A stretch of 7,267 nucleotides of DNA, taken from NCBI GenBank assembly GCA_011192085.1, contig DUEQ01000168.1, positions 1 to 7,267 on the forward strand, written 5' to 3'. The notes beneath the pieces are model-generated. The model saw only the letters and a list, made by a program, of their open reading frames with translations, was not told the DNA's origin and made no database searches. Positions 1 to 7,267 of the stretch are shown here, piece by piece (position 1 is the first letter of the stretch; each line of letters opens with the position of its first letter). Source of the DNA: Caldilineae bacterium. Lineage in GTDB: Bacteria; Chloroflexota; Anaerolineae; J102. The translations under genes and the position numbers were made by a program.

Positions 1-54
1 GAACTTGTGAGCATTGCGTCTCCGGGGTTCCTTCAGATCTCGCCCACTGAAGCG

Positions 55-3000
55 ATGTCACCTCTCGTCCTTCATCTGCACTGGCGCGCCGCCAGCGACG
101 CAGAGGATGACGCGCGCTTCCTGTTCTGGGTGGAAAACGCCAGCGCACCGCCCCCTAAACGCCCGCGCGGCCGGCATCCTGCCCATGCCAAACCGAGACC
201 TCATCCCTTCGCTCAGGTCGATCCCGCGCTGATTGTCCAGCACTTGCGCCGTTTCGACGCCTCCCTGATCACCCAAGGGACCGAAACGTTCATTTTGCAA
301 TTGCCATCCACCCGCACCGGGCCGTTGCCCTCGCCCGCGCTTCCACAGAGTTGGGATATCGATCTGAAGGCCCCCCGGCTGGAGCCCTGGATCATCCAGG
401 GGACGCGAGCGCCTTTCGAGCGCGTCCTCCAGATCGTGCGCGATCTCCCATCCTGCGATTGCCCCGAACATCTGATCTTTGGCCGGGATATGCTCTTCTG
501 GCAGCGGGCGCTGATGCTGGCGCTGGAGATCCTCGTCCACCAGGATTACGTCCCCGCCATCCTCCTGCATCGCGATCAGGTCGAAGCCCGATGGCGGGTG
601 GTGTTCGAAGCGCCCGAGATCAAAGCCAAACTCTACAAGCTGGCCGAGGCCATGCCTCCGGTCTGTCGGGCGGCATGGCATGAAACCGGAAAGCCCTCCT
701 CTTCCATTCAACTGATACACGCCTTCATCGCCCACGCGGTCGATCATCTCGCCCGCTCCTGGGGGGCGGAAGCGCCTCATCACATCGCCTACCTTCATAA
801 CAGCGACGGCGTGGCGCAATGGATGAAGGCTCTGGTGCGGCCCGAGCCAGTCATCGGGCCGCCGGATGACCGTTTACGACGATTGGTTTCGCAGGTGGAG
901 AACTGGCAACGCAATCTGCTCCCCGCCGGGGGGACTCAGTACACCATCGCCTTCAAGCTGGAACCTCCGCCGCCCTCACCGTCGGATGAGAAGATGTGGC
1001 ATGTGCCGCCCGGAGGATGGGAGCTGCGATACTATCTTCGCTCTCGCACGGATCCCAACATCCTCGTCCCCGCCTCCCTGGTCTGGCAGACCAAGGAGGA
1101 GACCCTCATCAGCCAGGGGCTTCGTTTCGATTATCCGCAGGAGAACTTGTTGCAGGGGCTGGGAATAGCCGCCAATATCTTTCCCCCTATTGAAAAGAGT
1201 TTGCGCTCTGCAGCGCCCACAGGCGTGACCTTGACCACCACCGAGGTTTATCTGTTTCTGCGCGAGGCGGTTCCCCTCCTCAAACAGAGCGGATTCAGCA
1301 TCATTCTACCTTCCTGGTGGGAACGCGCAGAGACGCGGCTGGGCCTGAAACTGCATCTCACCCCTCTCACGCTTAAACCCATCGACATCGCCTGGGGTGA
1401 CGCCCCCGAAAAACCCATCGCCTATCAATGGGAGCTCGTGTTGGGCGACACGACCTTGACCCGTGAAGCGTTCATCGAGTTGGTTAGTCTACGATCCCCC
1501 CTGGTCCAACAAAATGGGCGCTGGTTACGCCTGGATCCCGAGCAGATCGAGGCTGCGGAACGCTTTTGGCAGCGGCATTCTTTCGAGGGACAACTGCATC
1601 TACTCCACGCGCTACGCATCGCTCTGGCTTTCGATGAACACACCGAGATATCGGGATTGCCTGTTCTTCACGTGCAATTGGGCGGATGGTTACCCCATTT
1701 GTTGCAACGTCTGACCGTGGGAGATGAAGAGCTGCGCAACGCGCCGCAGCCCCCGGGACTCCAGGGTGAATTGCGTCCTTATCAGCGTTTCGGCGCGGCT
1801 TGGCTGGAAGAACACTACCATCGCGGGCTGGGCGCCATCCTGGCCGATGACATGGGCCTGGGCAAATCAGTGCAAGCCATTGCATTTTTGTTACAAGAGA
1901 GGAGGGAACGGGGTCAGCTCCCCGCCCCAACCTTGCTGGTCTGTCCCACTTCATTGCTGGGCAATTGGCGACGGGAGATCATGCGTTTTGCTCCCTCCCT
2001 AAAGGTCTATACCCACTACGGCCAAGATCGAGCTCGAGGAGAGGATTTCCCCGACGCGGTGCGGGACCAGGACATCGTGCTCACCAGCTACGCGCTGGCC
2101 CGCCGCGACGCCGACTTTCTGAGCAAAATGCACTGGTTTGGAGTCATCCTCGACGAAGCGCAGATGATCAAAAACCCCAACGCCCAGATCACCCGCGTCG
2201 TCAACGCCTTTCAGGCCGACTATCGCTTCGCTCTCACGGGCACGCCCATCGAAAACCGCTTGTCCGAGCTCTGGTCCCTGTTCAACTTCACCAACCGCGG
2301 CTACCTGGGCAGTCGCTCCAAATTCCGCAAGGAATTCATCCTGCCCATCGAGAATTATCAGGACCCGGTGGCTCTGGCCCGATTGCAGCGCATGGTGCGC
2401 CCCTTCATCCTCCGTCGTCTCAAGACCGACCCCAACGTCATCCAAGACCTGCCTGAGCGGCTGGAGATGGATGTTTTCTGCACCCTCACCGACGAACAGG
2501 CCGAGCTGTATCAGAAGGTGGTGGAGGAAAGCCTGCCCCGCATCGCGGACGCCCGCGGGGATGAACGCCGTATTCACGTCTTCAACCTCCTTACGAAACT
2601 CAAGCAAATCCTCAACCATCCCGTCCAGTATCTCTACAGTATCGGCCCCAGCCAGATTCCCAAGGAGTCCCTGGCAGGGCGCAGCGGCAAGCTCGACCGT
2701 CTCACCGCCATGCTTGAGGAGCTGCTGGAGGTGGGGGACAAGGCCCTCATCTTCACCCAATTCGCGGAGATGGGCTACCTGCTGGCCGATTACCTGCCCG
2801 CGGCCCTGGACGCGCCCGTGCTCTATCTGCACGGGGGCGTGCCCGGCAGCAAACGCCAGGAGATGGTCAACCGCTTCCAGGAAGACCCACACGCGCCTCC
2901 CATCTTCATTCTCACCCTCAAGGCGGGGGGACTGGGCCTGAACCTGACCGCGGCCAACCACGTCTTCCACTACGACCGCTGGTGGAACCCGGCGGTGGAG

Positions 3001-3222
3001 AAACAGGCTGCAGATCGCATCTTCCGCATCGGCCAGATACGCAACGTGCAGATTCACAAATTTATCACCGCGGGCACCCTGGAAGAGAACATCCAGGAGA
3101 TGCTGGAACGCAAACGCCAACTCGCCGAATCCATCATTGGCGCGGATGAAGCTTGGTTGGCCCAGCTCTCCGACGATGAATTGGTCGACTTAGTCAGTCT
3201 CCACAAAGACAACATCTACTGA
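55..3222 (+). CDS. SNF2/Swi2-family DEAD/DEAH-box ATPase (bacterial DUF3670-type helicase)
   Basis: This is a superfamily 2 ATPase of the Swi2/Snf2 class, expected to use ATP to translocate on double-stranded DNA and remodel protein-DNA complexes in the cytoplasm. Numbering from the ATG at 55 (1055 aa), residues 1 to about 300 form the variable N-terminal module. A DUF3670-like segment follows (about 300-440), with its GLGIA...FPPIE stretch and LPSWW ending at W422. The two RecA lobes run from about 573 to 1030 with all key motifs intact: motif I DDMGLGKS (598-605, K604), motif II DEAQ (700-703), motif III LTGTP (727-731), ALIFTQF (897-903), LKAGGLGLN (955-963), and motif VI with Q984, arginine fingers R988 and R991, and IGQ. 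It should therefore be catalytically competent. The start at 55 is preferred because MSPLVLHLHW resembles the usual family N-terminus. A GTG at 7 is in frame, and the frame stays open to the window edge. No strong ribosome site precedes either start. The SWIM gene follows after 4 nt. The substrate is unknown. Confidence 0.93.
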   Translation: MSPLVLHLHWRAASDAEDDARFLFWVENASAPPPKRPRGRHPAHAKPRPHPFAQVDPALIVQHLRRFDASLITQGTETFILQLPSTRTGPLPSPALPQSWDIDLKAPRLEPWIIQGTRAPFERVLQIVRDLPSCDCPEHLIFGRDMLFWQRALMLALEILVHQDYVPAILLHRDQVEARWRVVFEAPEIKAKLYKLAEAMPPVCRAAWHETGKPSSSIQLIHAFIAHAVDHLARSWGAEAPHHIAYLHNSDGVAQWMKALVRPEPVIGPPDDRLRRLVSQVENWQRNLLPAGGTQYTIAFKLEPPPPSPSDEKMWHVPPGGWELRYYLRSRTDPNILVPASLVWQTKEETLISQGLRFDYPQENLLQGLGIAANIFPPIEKSLRSAAPTGVTLTTTEVYLFLREAVPLLKQSGFSIILPSWWERAETRLGLKLHLTPLTLKPIDIAWGDAPEKPIAYQWELVLGDTTLTREAFIELVSLRSPLVQQNGRWLRLDPEQIEAAERFWQRHSFEGQLHLLHALRIALAFDEHTEISGLPVLHVQLGGWLPHLLQRLTVGDEELRNAPQPPGLQGELRPYQRFGAAWLEEHYHRGLGAILADDMGLGKSVQAIAFLLQERRERGQLPAPTLLVCPTSLLGNWRREIMRFAPSLKVYTHYGQDRARGEDFPDAVRDQDIVLTSYALARRDADFLSKMHWFGVILDEAQMIKNPNAQITRVVNAFQADYRFALTGTPIENRLSELWSLFNFTNRGYLGSRSKFRKEFILPIENYQDPVALARLQRMVRPFILRRLKTDPNVIQDLPERLEMDVFCTLTDEQAELYQKVVEESLPRIADARGDERRIHVFNLLTKLKQILNHPVQYLYSIGPSQIPKESLAGRSGKLDRLTAMLEELLEVGDKALIFTQFAEMGYLLADYLPAALDAPVLYLHGGVPGSKRQEMVNRFQEDPHAPPIFILTLKAGGLGLNLTAANHVFHYDRWWNPAVEKQAADRIFRIGQIRNVQIHKFITAGTLEENIQEMLERKRQLAESIIGADEAWLAQLSDDELVDLVSLHKDNIY

Positions 3223-3226
3223 TCCC

Positions 3227-4003
3227 ATGACAACATCCTGGTCCGACGCCTGGCTCGATTCCCTGCTGGCCTTCTCCCACCCTGGCCGTATGCGCCGCGG
3301 ACGACGCTTCGCGAACGCGAAAGCCATCAAGGATTTGGAGATCATGCCCGGCGAAATTCGGGCCAAGGTCAAGGATGGCCGCAAGACCTACGAGGTGGAT
3401 ATCCGTTATCCGCCCATGGACGACGCCACCTGGGACCGCATTATCGACCGTTTGGCCAGCCAGGCCCTCTACAGCGCCAAACTCCTGCAAGGCGAGATCC
3501 CGCCCGAAATCATCGAGTCCATCGAAGAAACCGGCGCCTCTCTCTTCGCCACCGCGGACAAACTCGAGGCCCAATGCACCTGCCCCGATTGGGAAGTGCC
3601 TTGCAAGCACATCGCAGGCGTCTACTACTACCTCGCCGAACAATTCGAGAAAGATCCCTTTCTCCTCTTCTATTTCCGCGGTCGGGCCCGAGATGAATTG
3701 CTAGACGCATTGCGCGAACACCGAGCGCCCAGCCGTCCGACATCGGAAGAAGAAACCGCCTTACTCTTCCAAGATCCGCCGTTGCAACAGATGCTGGACC
3801 ATTTTTGGGAGATCGGGCCCGCCATCAACGACATCTCCTTCCATCTCGTCCAACCCGCCGTTTCGATGCCCCACTTTCGACGCCTGGGAAGACCCGGCTT
3901 TACCGCACTCGATCTGAAAGACATCCTCAAACCTGTGTATGACACGGTGACCGAAAAAACCCTCGCCTGGGTCCATCAAAAACCGGAACAAAGCCATGAC
4001 TGA
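3227..4003 (+). CDS. SWIM zinc-finger protein, partner of the adjacent SNF2 ATPase
   Basis: This 258-residue cytoplasmic protein carries a SWIM-type zinc finger, CxC-x6-CxH, formed by C117, C119, C126 and H128. All four ligands are present. SWIM domains are known to bind zinc and are predicted to contact DNA or proteins. The N-terminal half has the usual layout of the bacterial SNF2-linked SWIM family: a tryptophan-rich start (WSDAWLDSL), an RMRRGRRFA stretch, a small beta-rich segment with KTYEVDI, and a helix ending in LLQGEIPPEI just before the finger. The C-terminal part ends in a FRRLGRPGF...YDTVTEK pattern also typical of the family. The ATG at 3227 fits because family-like sequence begins at once. 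There is no clear Shine-Dalgarno sequence, so translation is probably coupled to the SNF2 gene, whose stop lies 4 nt upstream. The 3' end overlaps the next gene by 8 nt. SNF2-SWIM neighbour pairs are known in bacteria. Joint action as one complex is inferred from that and from the spacing. Confidence 0.9.
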   Translation: MTTSWSDAWLDSLLAFSHPGRMRRGRRFANAKAIKDLEIMPGEIRAKVKDGRKTYEVDIRYPPMDDATWDRIIDRLASQALYSAKLLQGEIPPEIIESIEETGASLFATADKLEAQCTCPDWEVPCKHIAGVYYYLAEQFEKDPFLLFYFRGRARDELLDALREHRAPSRPTSEEETALLFQDPPLQQMLDHFWEIGPAINDISFHLVQPAVSMPHFRRLGRPGFTALDLKDILKPVYDTVTEKTLAWVHQKPEQSHD

Positions 4004-5795
4004 AAGCGCCCTCAAAGCCATCCAGGACGAACTCTTTCGCCACTTCACCCGCTTCGATTTGAATGCGCTGCGCGCGCTGCTCAAACTCGTTGGGCGCCCC
4101 AACCCCAACGAGGTGCGTCGGGATGAGGCCATCTTTTACCTCATCCAGCAACTACATAGCAAGGCCGCGCTGCGCGAATTGTGGGACAAACTCTCGCCCA
4201 TCACGCAGAAAGCCCTGAGTTTCACCGTCCATACCACCGAAGGAACCTATCGCCCCGATCTGGTGCGTTTGCGTTATGGACAGGCCCCGCCGCCTCCGCA
4301 GAAATACTGGAGCGGTTACATCCCCTCTGAGCTCGATCTCTTCCTGGATGAAGATCAACGCATCCTCTCCGAACTCTATCCCCTCCTGCGCGTTGTGGCT
4401 CCCAAGCCCGAACGCTGGGAGATGCCTGTCCATCCCGAACCCCCGCCCCGCTACGAATCCATCGGCTTCGAACGCAGTCCAGGCCCCGAGACAGGCCTGC
4501 AAGACCTGACCATGGTCCTGGCCCTGGCCGGACAGAAGCAACTTCTGGTCAATGACCGCATGCTCCCCACCTTTGAGAGTGCGCAGATCATCCTCGACAA
4601 CCTGGCCGCGGGGGATTTCTTGAACAGCCAGCGGGAGAAAGCCCCTTACGACACCATCAAGCCGGTGGGGCTGGTGCGATTCGCCCTGGGCAGCGGCCTG
4701 GTCAAGCTGGGCGCGCGGGCGGGCTACAACACGACCCTTGTACTCTCGCCCATGGGCTGGGAATGGCTCATTCGCCCCAGTTCTGACCTGCTTCTAGACG
4801 CGCTGGAAGCCTGGACCAATAACGCCTTCTACGATGAAATCGACCGCATCGATCATCTGCGCAATGCGAACAAACCCAGCGATCAGCGCACGCCGCCCGC
4901 GGAACGTCGCGACAAGATCATCGAAACCTTGTCTTGGAGCCCGCACAACGCCTGGCTCAGCGTCGACGACTTTTTTACCGCACTCAAACTTTGGCAGCAT
5001 GACTTCGAGGTGGATCCCTCTCTTGACGCCATCGACGACATGAATGGCCGCAAGATGAGCATCGAGGAGCTGAAGGATCCATGGCGGGCGGTGCAAGGCG
5101 CGTACACCCTGGTCATACTCTTCGAAATCCTGGGCAGCCTGGGCGCGCTGGACCTGGCCTACACCGAGCCCCAACACGCCCCCCCCTTCCTGGAAGCTCC
5201 CACCGAAAGCTGGCAGCGCCCCATCACGCCCTACACCCGCTACGATGGCCTGACCTACTTCCGCATCAACCCCCTGGGCGCTTATCTGCTGGGCCACACC
5301 CGCCGCTACTACATGCCCAAATCCATCTCCGAACGCTTCTACATCATCGACGAAAGCCTCGCGTTCCAGCCCACCCGAGAGTCACTCCTACCCTACCAAC
5401 GGCAGATCCTCCCCCTGGTGGGCATCGAAGAGGACGGGCGTTTCCGGCTGGACAAAACCCTCTGGCTGCAAGCCCAACAGCTAGACAACACGCTGAAAGA
5501 GCGCAAGGAGCTGCTCCTGGCCCGCTACGACGGCCCCCTCTCGCCCGTGGTGGAAGACTGGCTGGAACAGGCCGAGGCTGACAGCACCGCGTTGCGCAAG
5601 GGCCGCACGATGATCACCATTCAGGTGCGGCGGCCTGAGGTGCGCAACGCCATCCTCGAAGACCCCGAACTGCGCCGCTACTGCCGCCTGCTGGACGATC
5701 GCACCCTGCTCATCCCCAGCTCCCGCGAACGGGCCTTCGTGCGCAAGGTCATGCAATTGGGCTATGGCATGGTGGGCGGCAGCAACGGAAAATAG
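3996..5795 (+). CDS. Helicase-associated (XPB/Ssl2-N-like) domain protein without ATPase motifs, third member of the SNF2-SWIM cassette
   Basis: This 599-residue soluble protein has no Walker A, DEAH or other helicase motif, no signal peptide and no membrane segment. Residues about 20-53 form a helical stretch (LNALRALLKLVGR then DEAIFYLIQQL) that resembles a SAP-like or helicase-associated N-terminus. Two stretches, about 225-258 (GLVKLG...LSPMGWEWL) and 418-433 (LTYFRINPLGAYLLG), have the strand-then-'TPLGxxLL' look of winged-helix modules. The C-terminus (about 495-590) matches the general pattern of XPB/Ssl2-N-like helicase-associated domains: LSPVVEDWL, a basic turn, then MITIQVRRPEVRNAILEDP, LLDDRTLLIPS and a final VMQLGY. 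Proline-rich linkers lie near 97-102 and 143-151. The start is set by the ATGACTGA overlap with the SWIM stop, with a weak GGAA upstream. By context it is likely an accessory or DNA-binding subunit for the SNF2 ATPase. That role, and the family assignment from memory of motif patterns, are inference. It could instead be a regulator with an unrelated partner. Confidence 0.8.
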   Translation: MTESALKAIQDELFRHFTRFDLNALRALLKLVGRPNPNEVRRDEAIFYLIQQLHSKAALRELWDKLSPITQKALSFTVHTTEGTYRPDLVRLRYGQAPPPPQKYWSGYIPSELDLFLDEDQRILSELYPLLRVVAPKPERWEMPVHPEPPPRYESIGFERSPGPETGLQDLTMVLALAGQKQLLVNDRMLPTFESAQIILDNLAAGDFLNSQREKAPYDTIKPVGLVRFALGSGLVKLGARAGYNTTLVLSPMGWEWLIRPSSDLLLDALEAWTNNAFYDEIDRIDHLRNANKPSDQRTPPAERRDKIIETLSWSPHNAWLSVDDFFTALKLWQHDFEVDPSLDAIDDMNGRKMSIEELKDPWRAVQGAYTLVILFEILGSLGALDLAYTEPQHAPPFLEAPTESWQRPITPYTRYDGLTYFRINPLGAYLLGHTRRYYMPKSISERFYIIDESLAFQPTRESLLPYQRQILPLVGIEEDGRFRLDKTLWLQAQQLDNTLKERKELLLARYDGPLSPVVEDWLEQAEADSTALRKGRTMITIQVRRPEVRNAILEDPELRRYCRLLDDRTLLIPSSRERAFVRKVMQLGYGMVGGSNGK

Positions 5796-5798
5796 GAG
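5794..5798 (+). promoter_or_regulatory. Shine-Dalgarno site for the ssnA-like gene
   Basis: AGGAG ends 6 nt before the ATG at 5805 and overlaps the TAG stop codon (5793-5795) of the preceding gene. It is the clearest ribosome binding site in the window. It supports the chosen start and suggests that ribosomes finishing the upstream gene can reinitiate here. Confidence 0.75.
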
Positions 5799-5804
5799 AT
5801 AACC

Positions 5805-7145
5805 ATGCTCATCACCAACGGACGCGTCCTCACCTTCGGCGAGAACCCTCGCCTCATCGAAAAGGGCGGCGTGCTCATCCAAGACGACCGCATCGTCGCC
5901 GTGGATTACAGCCATGTGCTGGAAGACCAGCATCCCCTGGAAGAACGGCTCGATGCCCAGGGGATGCTGGTCATGCCCGGCATGATCGTCGCCCACACCC
6001 ATTTCTACGGGACCTTCGCCCGCGGGCTCTACATCCCCGCCCCCCCCATGAAGGACTTCCCCGAGATCTTGCAGCGGCTGTGGTGGCCCCTGGATCGATC
6101 GCTGGATGAAGAGAGCGTGCGCTACTCCGCGCTCGTCCCCATCCTCGACGCCATCCACTACGGCGCCACCACCCTCATCGACCACCACGCCAGCAACCGC
6201 TTCATCGACGGTTCTCTGGACGTCATCGCGGAGGTGGTGGAGGAAACGGGCGTGCGGGCCGCGCTCTGCTATGAAGTCACCGACCGGGGCGGATCTGAGG
6301 TGGCCGCCGCCAGCATTCGTGAGAATGTGCGGTTCATCAAAAAGGCGCGCGAGATGGCGAATCCCCGCATCGCGGCTACTTTCGGCCTGCACGCGGCCCT
6401 CACCCTCAGCGACGAAACCCTGGACCGCTGTGTGGCTGAAGCCGAGGCCATCGGCCATCAGGGCTTCCACATCCATGCGGCCGAAGGTCCAGCCGACCGC
6501 GAACATTCCCTCTCGACTTACGGCATCCCCACCATTGAGCGTCTGGCCCAACGAGGCATCCTGGGGCCGCACACCATCGTCGCCCACGCCATCGACATCG
6601 ACGCCTGGGAGATGGCTATCCTCAGCGAGAGTGGGACCTGGGTCAGCCATCAGCCCCGGTCCAACATGAACAACGCGGTGGGCGTGGCCGAGATCCCGAC
6701 CATGCTGCGCGGGCATATGAAGGTTGTTCTGGGCAATGACGGCTTCTCCAACGACGTATTCGAGGAGATGCGCGTCGCCTATTTGCTGCACAAAGTCGCC
6801 CGCGACGATCCCCGCGTCCTCCCCGCGGACCAGCTCCTGGACATCGTCATGAACCACAACGCAGCCCTGGCCCAGCAATTCTTCGGGCAAACCTTTGGCC
6901 GACTGGAGCCGGGCGCGGCTGCGGATATTATCCTCATCGATTACGATCCGCCCACGCCCCTGAGCGTGGAGAACTTCCCCTGGCACATCATCTTCGGCTT
7001 CGACGGGCGCAAGGTGGATACAACCATTGTGGGCGGACGCATCCTCATGCGTCACGGCGTCATCCCCCACCTGGATGCAGAACGCATCTACGCCCGGGCC
7101 CGGGAAGTCGCGCGAGCTGTGTGGGAGCGCTTCTGGGCCATGTAG
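5805..7145 (+). CDS. ssnA: SsnA-like metal-dependent aminohydrolase (amidohydrolase superfamily)
   Basis: This 446-residue amidohydrolase belongs to the chlorohydrolase/cytosine-deaminase-like branch and hydrolyses a C-N bond of an unidentified, probably heterocyclic, substrate. The metal-site residues are all visible: H64 and H66 (AHTHFYG), H224 with the catalytic-type E227 (HIHAAE), H261 (VAHA) and D312 (LGNDG). The small flanking beta domain is formed by the N-terminus (LITNGRVLTFGE) and the C-terminal GAAADIILIDYDPPTPL segment. Several stretches read very like E. coli SsnA: LDEESVRYS, LIDHHAS, RSNMNNAVG, the FEEM stretch, and a tryptophan-containing C-terminus. The length also fits (about 440 aa). 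In E. coli ssnA sits among the ygfK/xdhD selenium-dependent hydroxylase genes, tied to purine catabolism, but its exact reaction is not settled. Here none of those neighbours is visible. The gene starts 9 nt after the helicase-associated gene, so it may ride on the same transcript. A generic ATZ/TRZ hydrolase is the alternative. Confidence 0.87.
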   Translation: MLITNGRVLTFGENPRLIEKGGVLIQDDRIVAVDYSHVLEDQHPLEERLDAQGMLVMPGMIVAHTHFYGTFARGLYIPAPPMKDFPEILQRLWWPLDRSLDEESVRYSALVPILDAIHYGATTLIDHHASNRFIDGSLDVIAEVVEETGVRAALCYEVTDRGGSEVAAASIRENVRFIKKAREMANPRIAATFGLHAALTLSDETLDRCVAEAEAIGHQGFHIHAAEGPADREHSLSTYGIPTIERLAQRGILGPHTIVAHAIDIDAWEMAILSESGTWVSHQPRSNMNNAVGVAEIPTMLRGHMKVVLGNDGFSNDVFEEMRVAYLLHKVARDDPRVLPADQLLDIVMNHNAALAQQFFGQTFGRLEPGAAADIILIDYDPPTPLSVENFPWHIIFGFDGRKVDTTIVGGRILMRHGVIPHLDAERIYARAREVARAVWERFWAM

Positions 7146-7166
7146 TCGTCCAGTCGATCCTCGATG

Positions 7167-7176
7167 GCCAGCTGGC
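7167..7176. repeat. Short perfect palindrome GCCAGCTGGC
   Basis: This 10-bp perfect inverted repeat lies 21 nt after the ssnA-like stop codon. It is flanked by an ATCC (7158-7161) and a matching GGAT (7181-7184), so a weak interrupted hairpin is possible. No T-run follows, so it does not qualify as an intrinsic terminator. It may be a minor RNA end structure or chance. Confidence 0.25.
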
Positions 7177-7249
7177 GATTGGATAGTGGAGTCTGTACCC
7201 AGGGTCTTTTCAAAGTCGCGGGAGACAAAAGGAAAAGCCATCGGTAAAC

Positions 7250-7260
7250 TATAATTGACA
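7250..7260 (+). promoter_or_regulatory. Possible promoter edge: TATAAT overlapping TTGACA
   Basis: The tail of the window turns AT-rich. It holds TATAAT (7250-7255) overlapping by one base with a perfect TTGACA (7255-7260). The TATAAT has no recognisable -35 at 16-18 nt upstream (that stretch reads AAAAGG). TTGACA is therefore the more likely functional element, the -35 box of a gene starting beyond the window, whose -10 would fall just outside. The strand and use are inferred from these hexamers alone. Confidence 0.35.
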
Positions 7261-7267
7261 AAAAACC

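Noticed and set aside
1999..3120. A 373-codon open frame on the minus strand opposite the SNF2 C-terminal lobe
   Set aside because: It lies wholly within the strongly conserved helicase C-terminal motifs of the plus-strand gene and has no family-like motif of its own, so it is a composition shadow.
55..4003. Classification as a known defence system (DISARM or similar) because of the SNF2 ATPase
   Set aside because: No methyltransferase, PLD-nuclease, DUF1998 protein or other signature partner is present in the window, and the DUF3670-type SNF2 with a SWIM neighbour is a common housekeeping-like arrangement.
5179..6047. Two C8 homopolymer runs (5179-5186 and 6040-6047) as possible phase-variation tracts
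   Set aside because: Both lie mid-gene in proline-coding stretches and the frames stay intact across them. In GC-rich, C-rich coding sequence runs of this length are not surprising.
7146..7210. An intrinsic terminator after the hydrolase gene
   Set aside because: Only a 10-bp palindrome and short interrupted arms are present, and no T-run follows. The TCTTTT at about 7205 is not preceded by a stable stem.
5481..7241. A 586-codon open frame on the minus strand opposite the hydrolase gene and the end of the preceding gene
   Set aside because: Its translation is biased to G, D, V, H and A with no recognisable domain. The plus strand here encodes a clear SsnA-like enzyme with all metal ligands. 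In GC-rich genes with strong third-position bias the antisense frame often stays open.

Overview
The window is a GC-rich (by eye about 60%), densely packed bacterial segment. Four plus-strand genes, all read in the same direction, occupy nearly all of it. No RNA gene, CRISPR array, insertion sequence or integrase is visible. The protein families and the wording of their conserved motifs resemble what I associate with Chloroflexota (Anaerolineae-like) or a similar GC-rich environmental lineage. That placement is an impression from family resemblance, because no phylogenetic marker gene is present.

Region 1 (start to about 5795) is a three-gene cassette with almost no space between genes. It holds a large SNF2/Swi2-type ATPase of the bacterial DUF3670 class, a SWIM zinc-finger protein 4 nt downstream, and a 599-residue protein overlapping the second gene by 8 nt. 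The third protein has no helicase motifs, but its C-terminal end reads like the XPB/Ssl2-N-like 'helicase-associated' domain family. The packing suggests one transcript with coupled translation. A plausible reading is a motor (SNF2), a nucleic-acid or partner-binding zinc module (SWIM) and a large helicase-associated accessory protein acting together on DNA or protein-DNA complexes. The SNF2-SWIM pairing is known in bacteria, but its role is not established. The third member is the least characterised part and the best candidate for something new.

Region 2 (5805-7145) is an amidohydrolase that closely resembles SsnA, the putative aminohydrolase linked in other bacteria to the selenium-dependent hydroxylase/purine-catabolism neighbourhood. 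It starts 9 nt after the third gene, with a good Shine-Dalgarno sequence overlapping that gene's stop codon. It is probably co-transcribed, although its metabolic role looks unrelated to the upstream cassette.

Region 3 (7146-7267) is a short intergenic tail. Its last 30 or so bases turn AT-rich and contain TATAAT and TTGACA hexamers, probably the edge of a promoter for a gene outside the window. I see no convincing terminator there.
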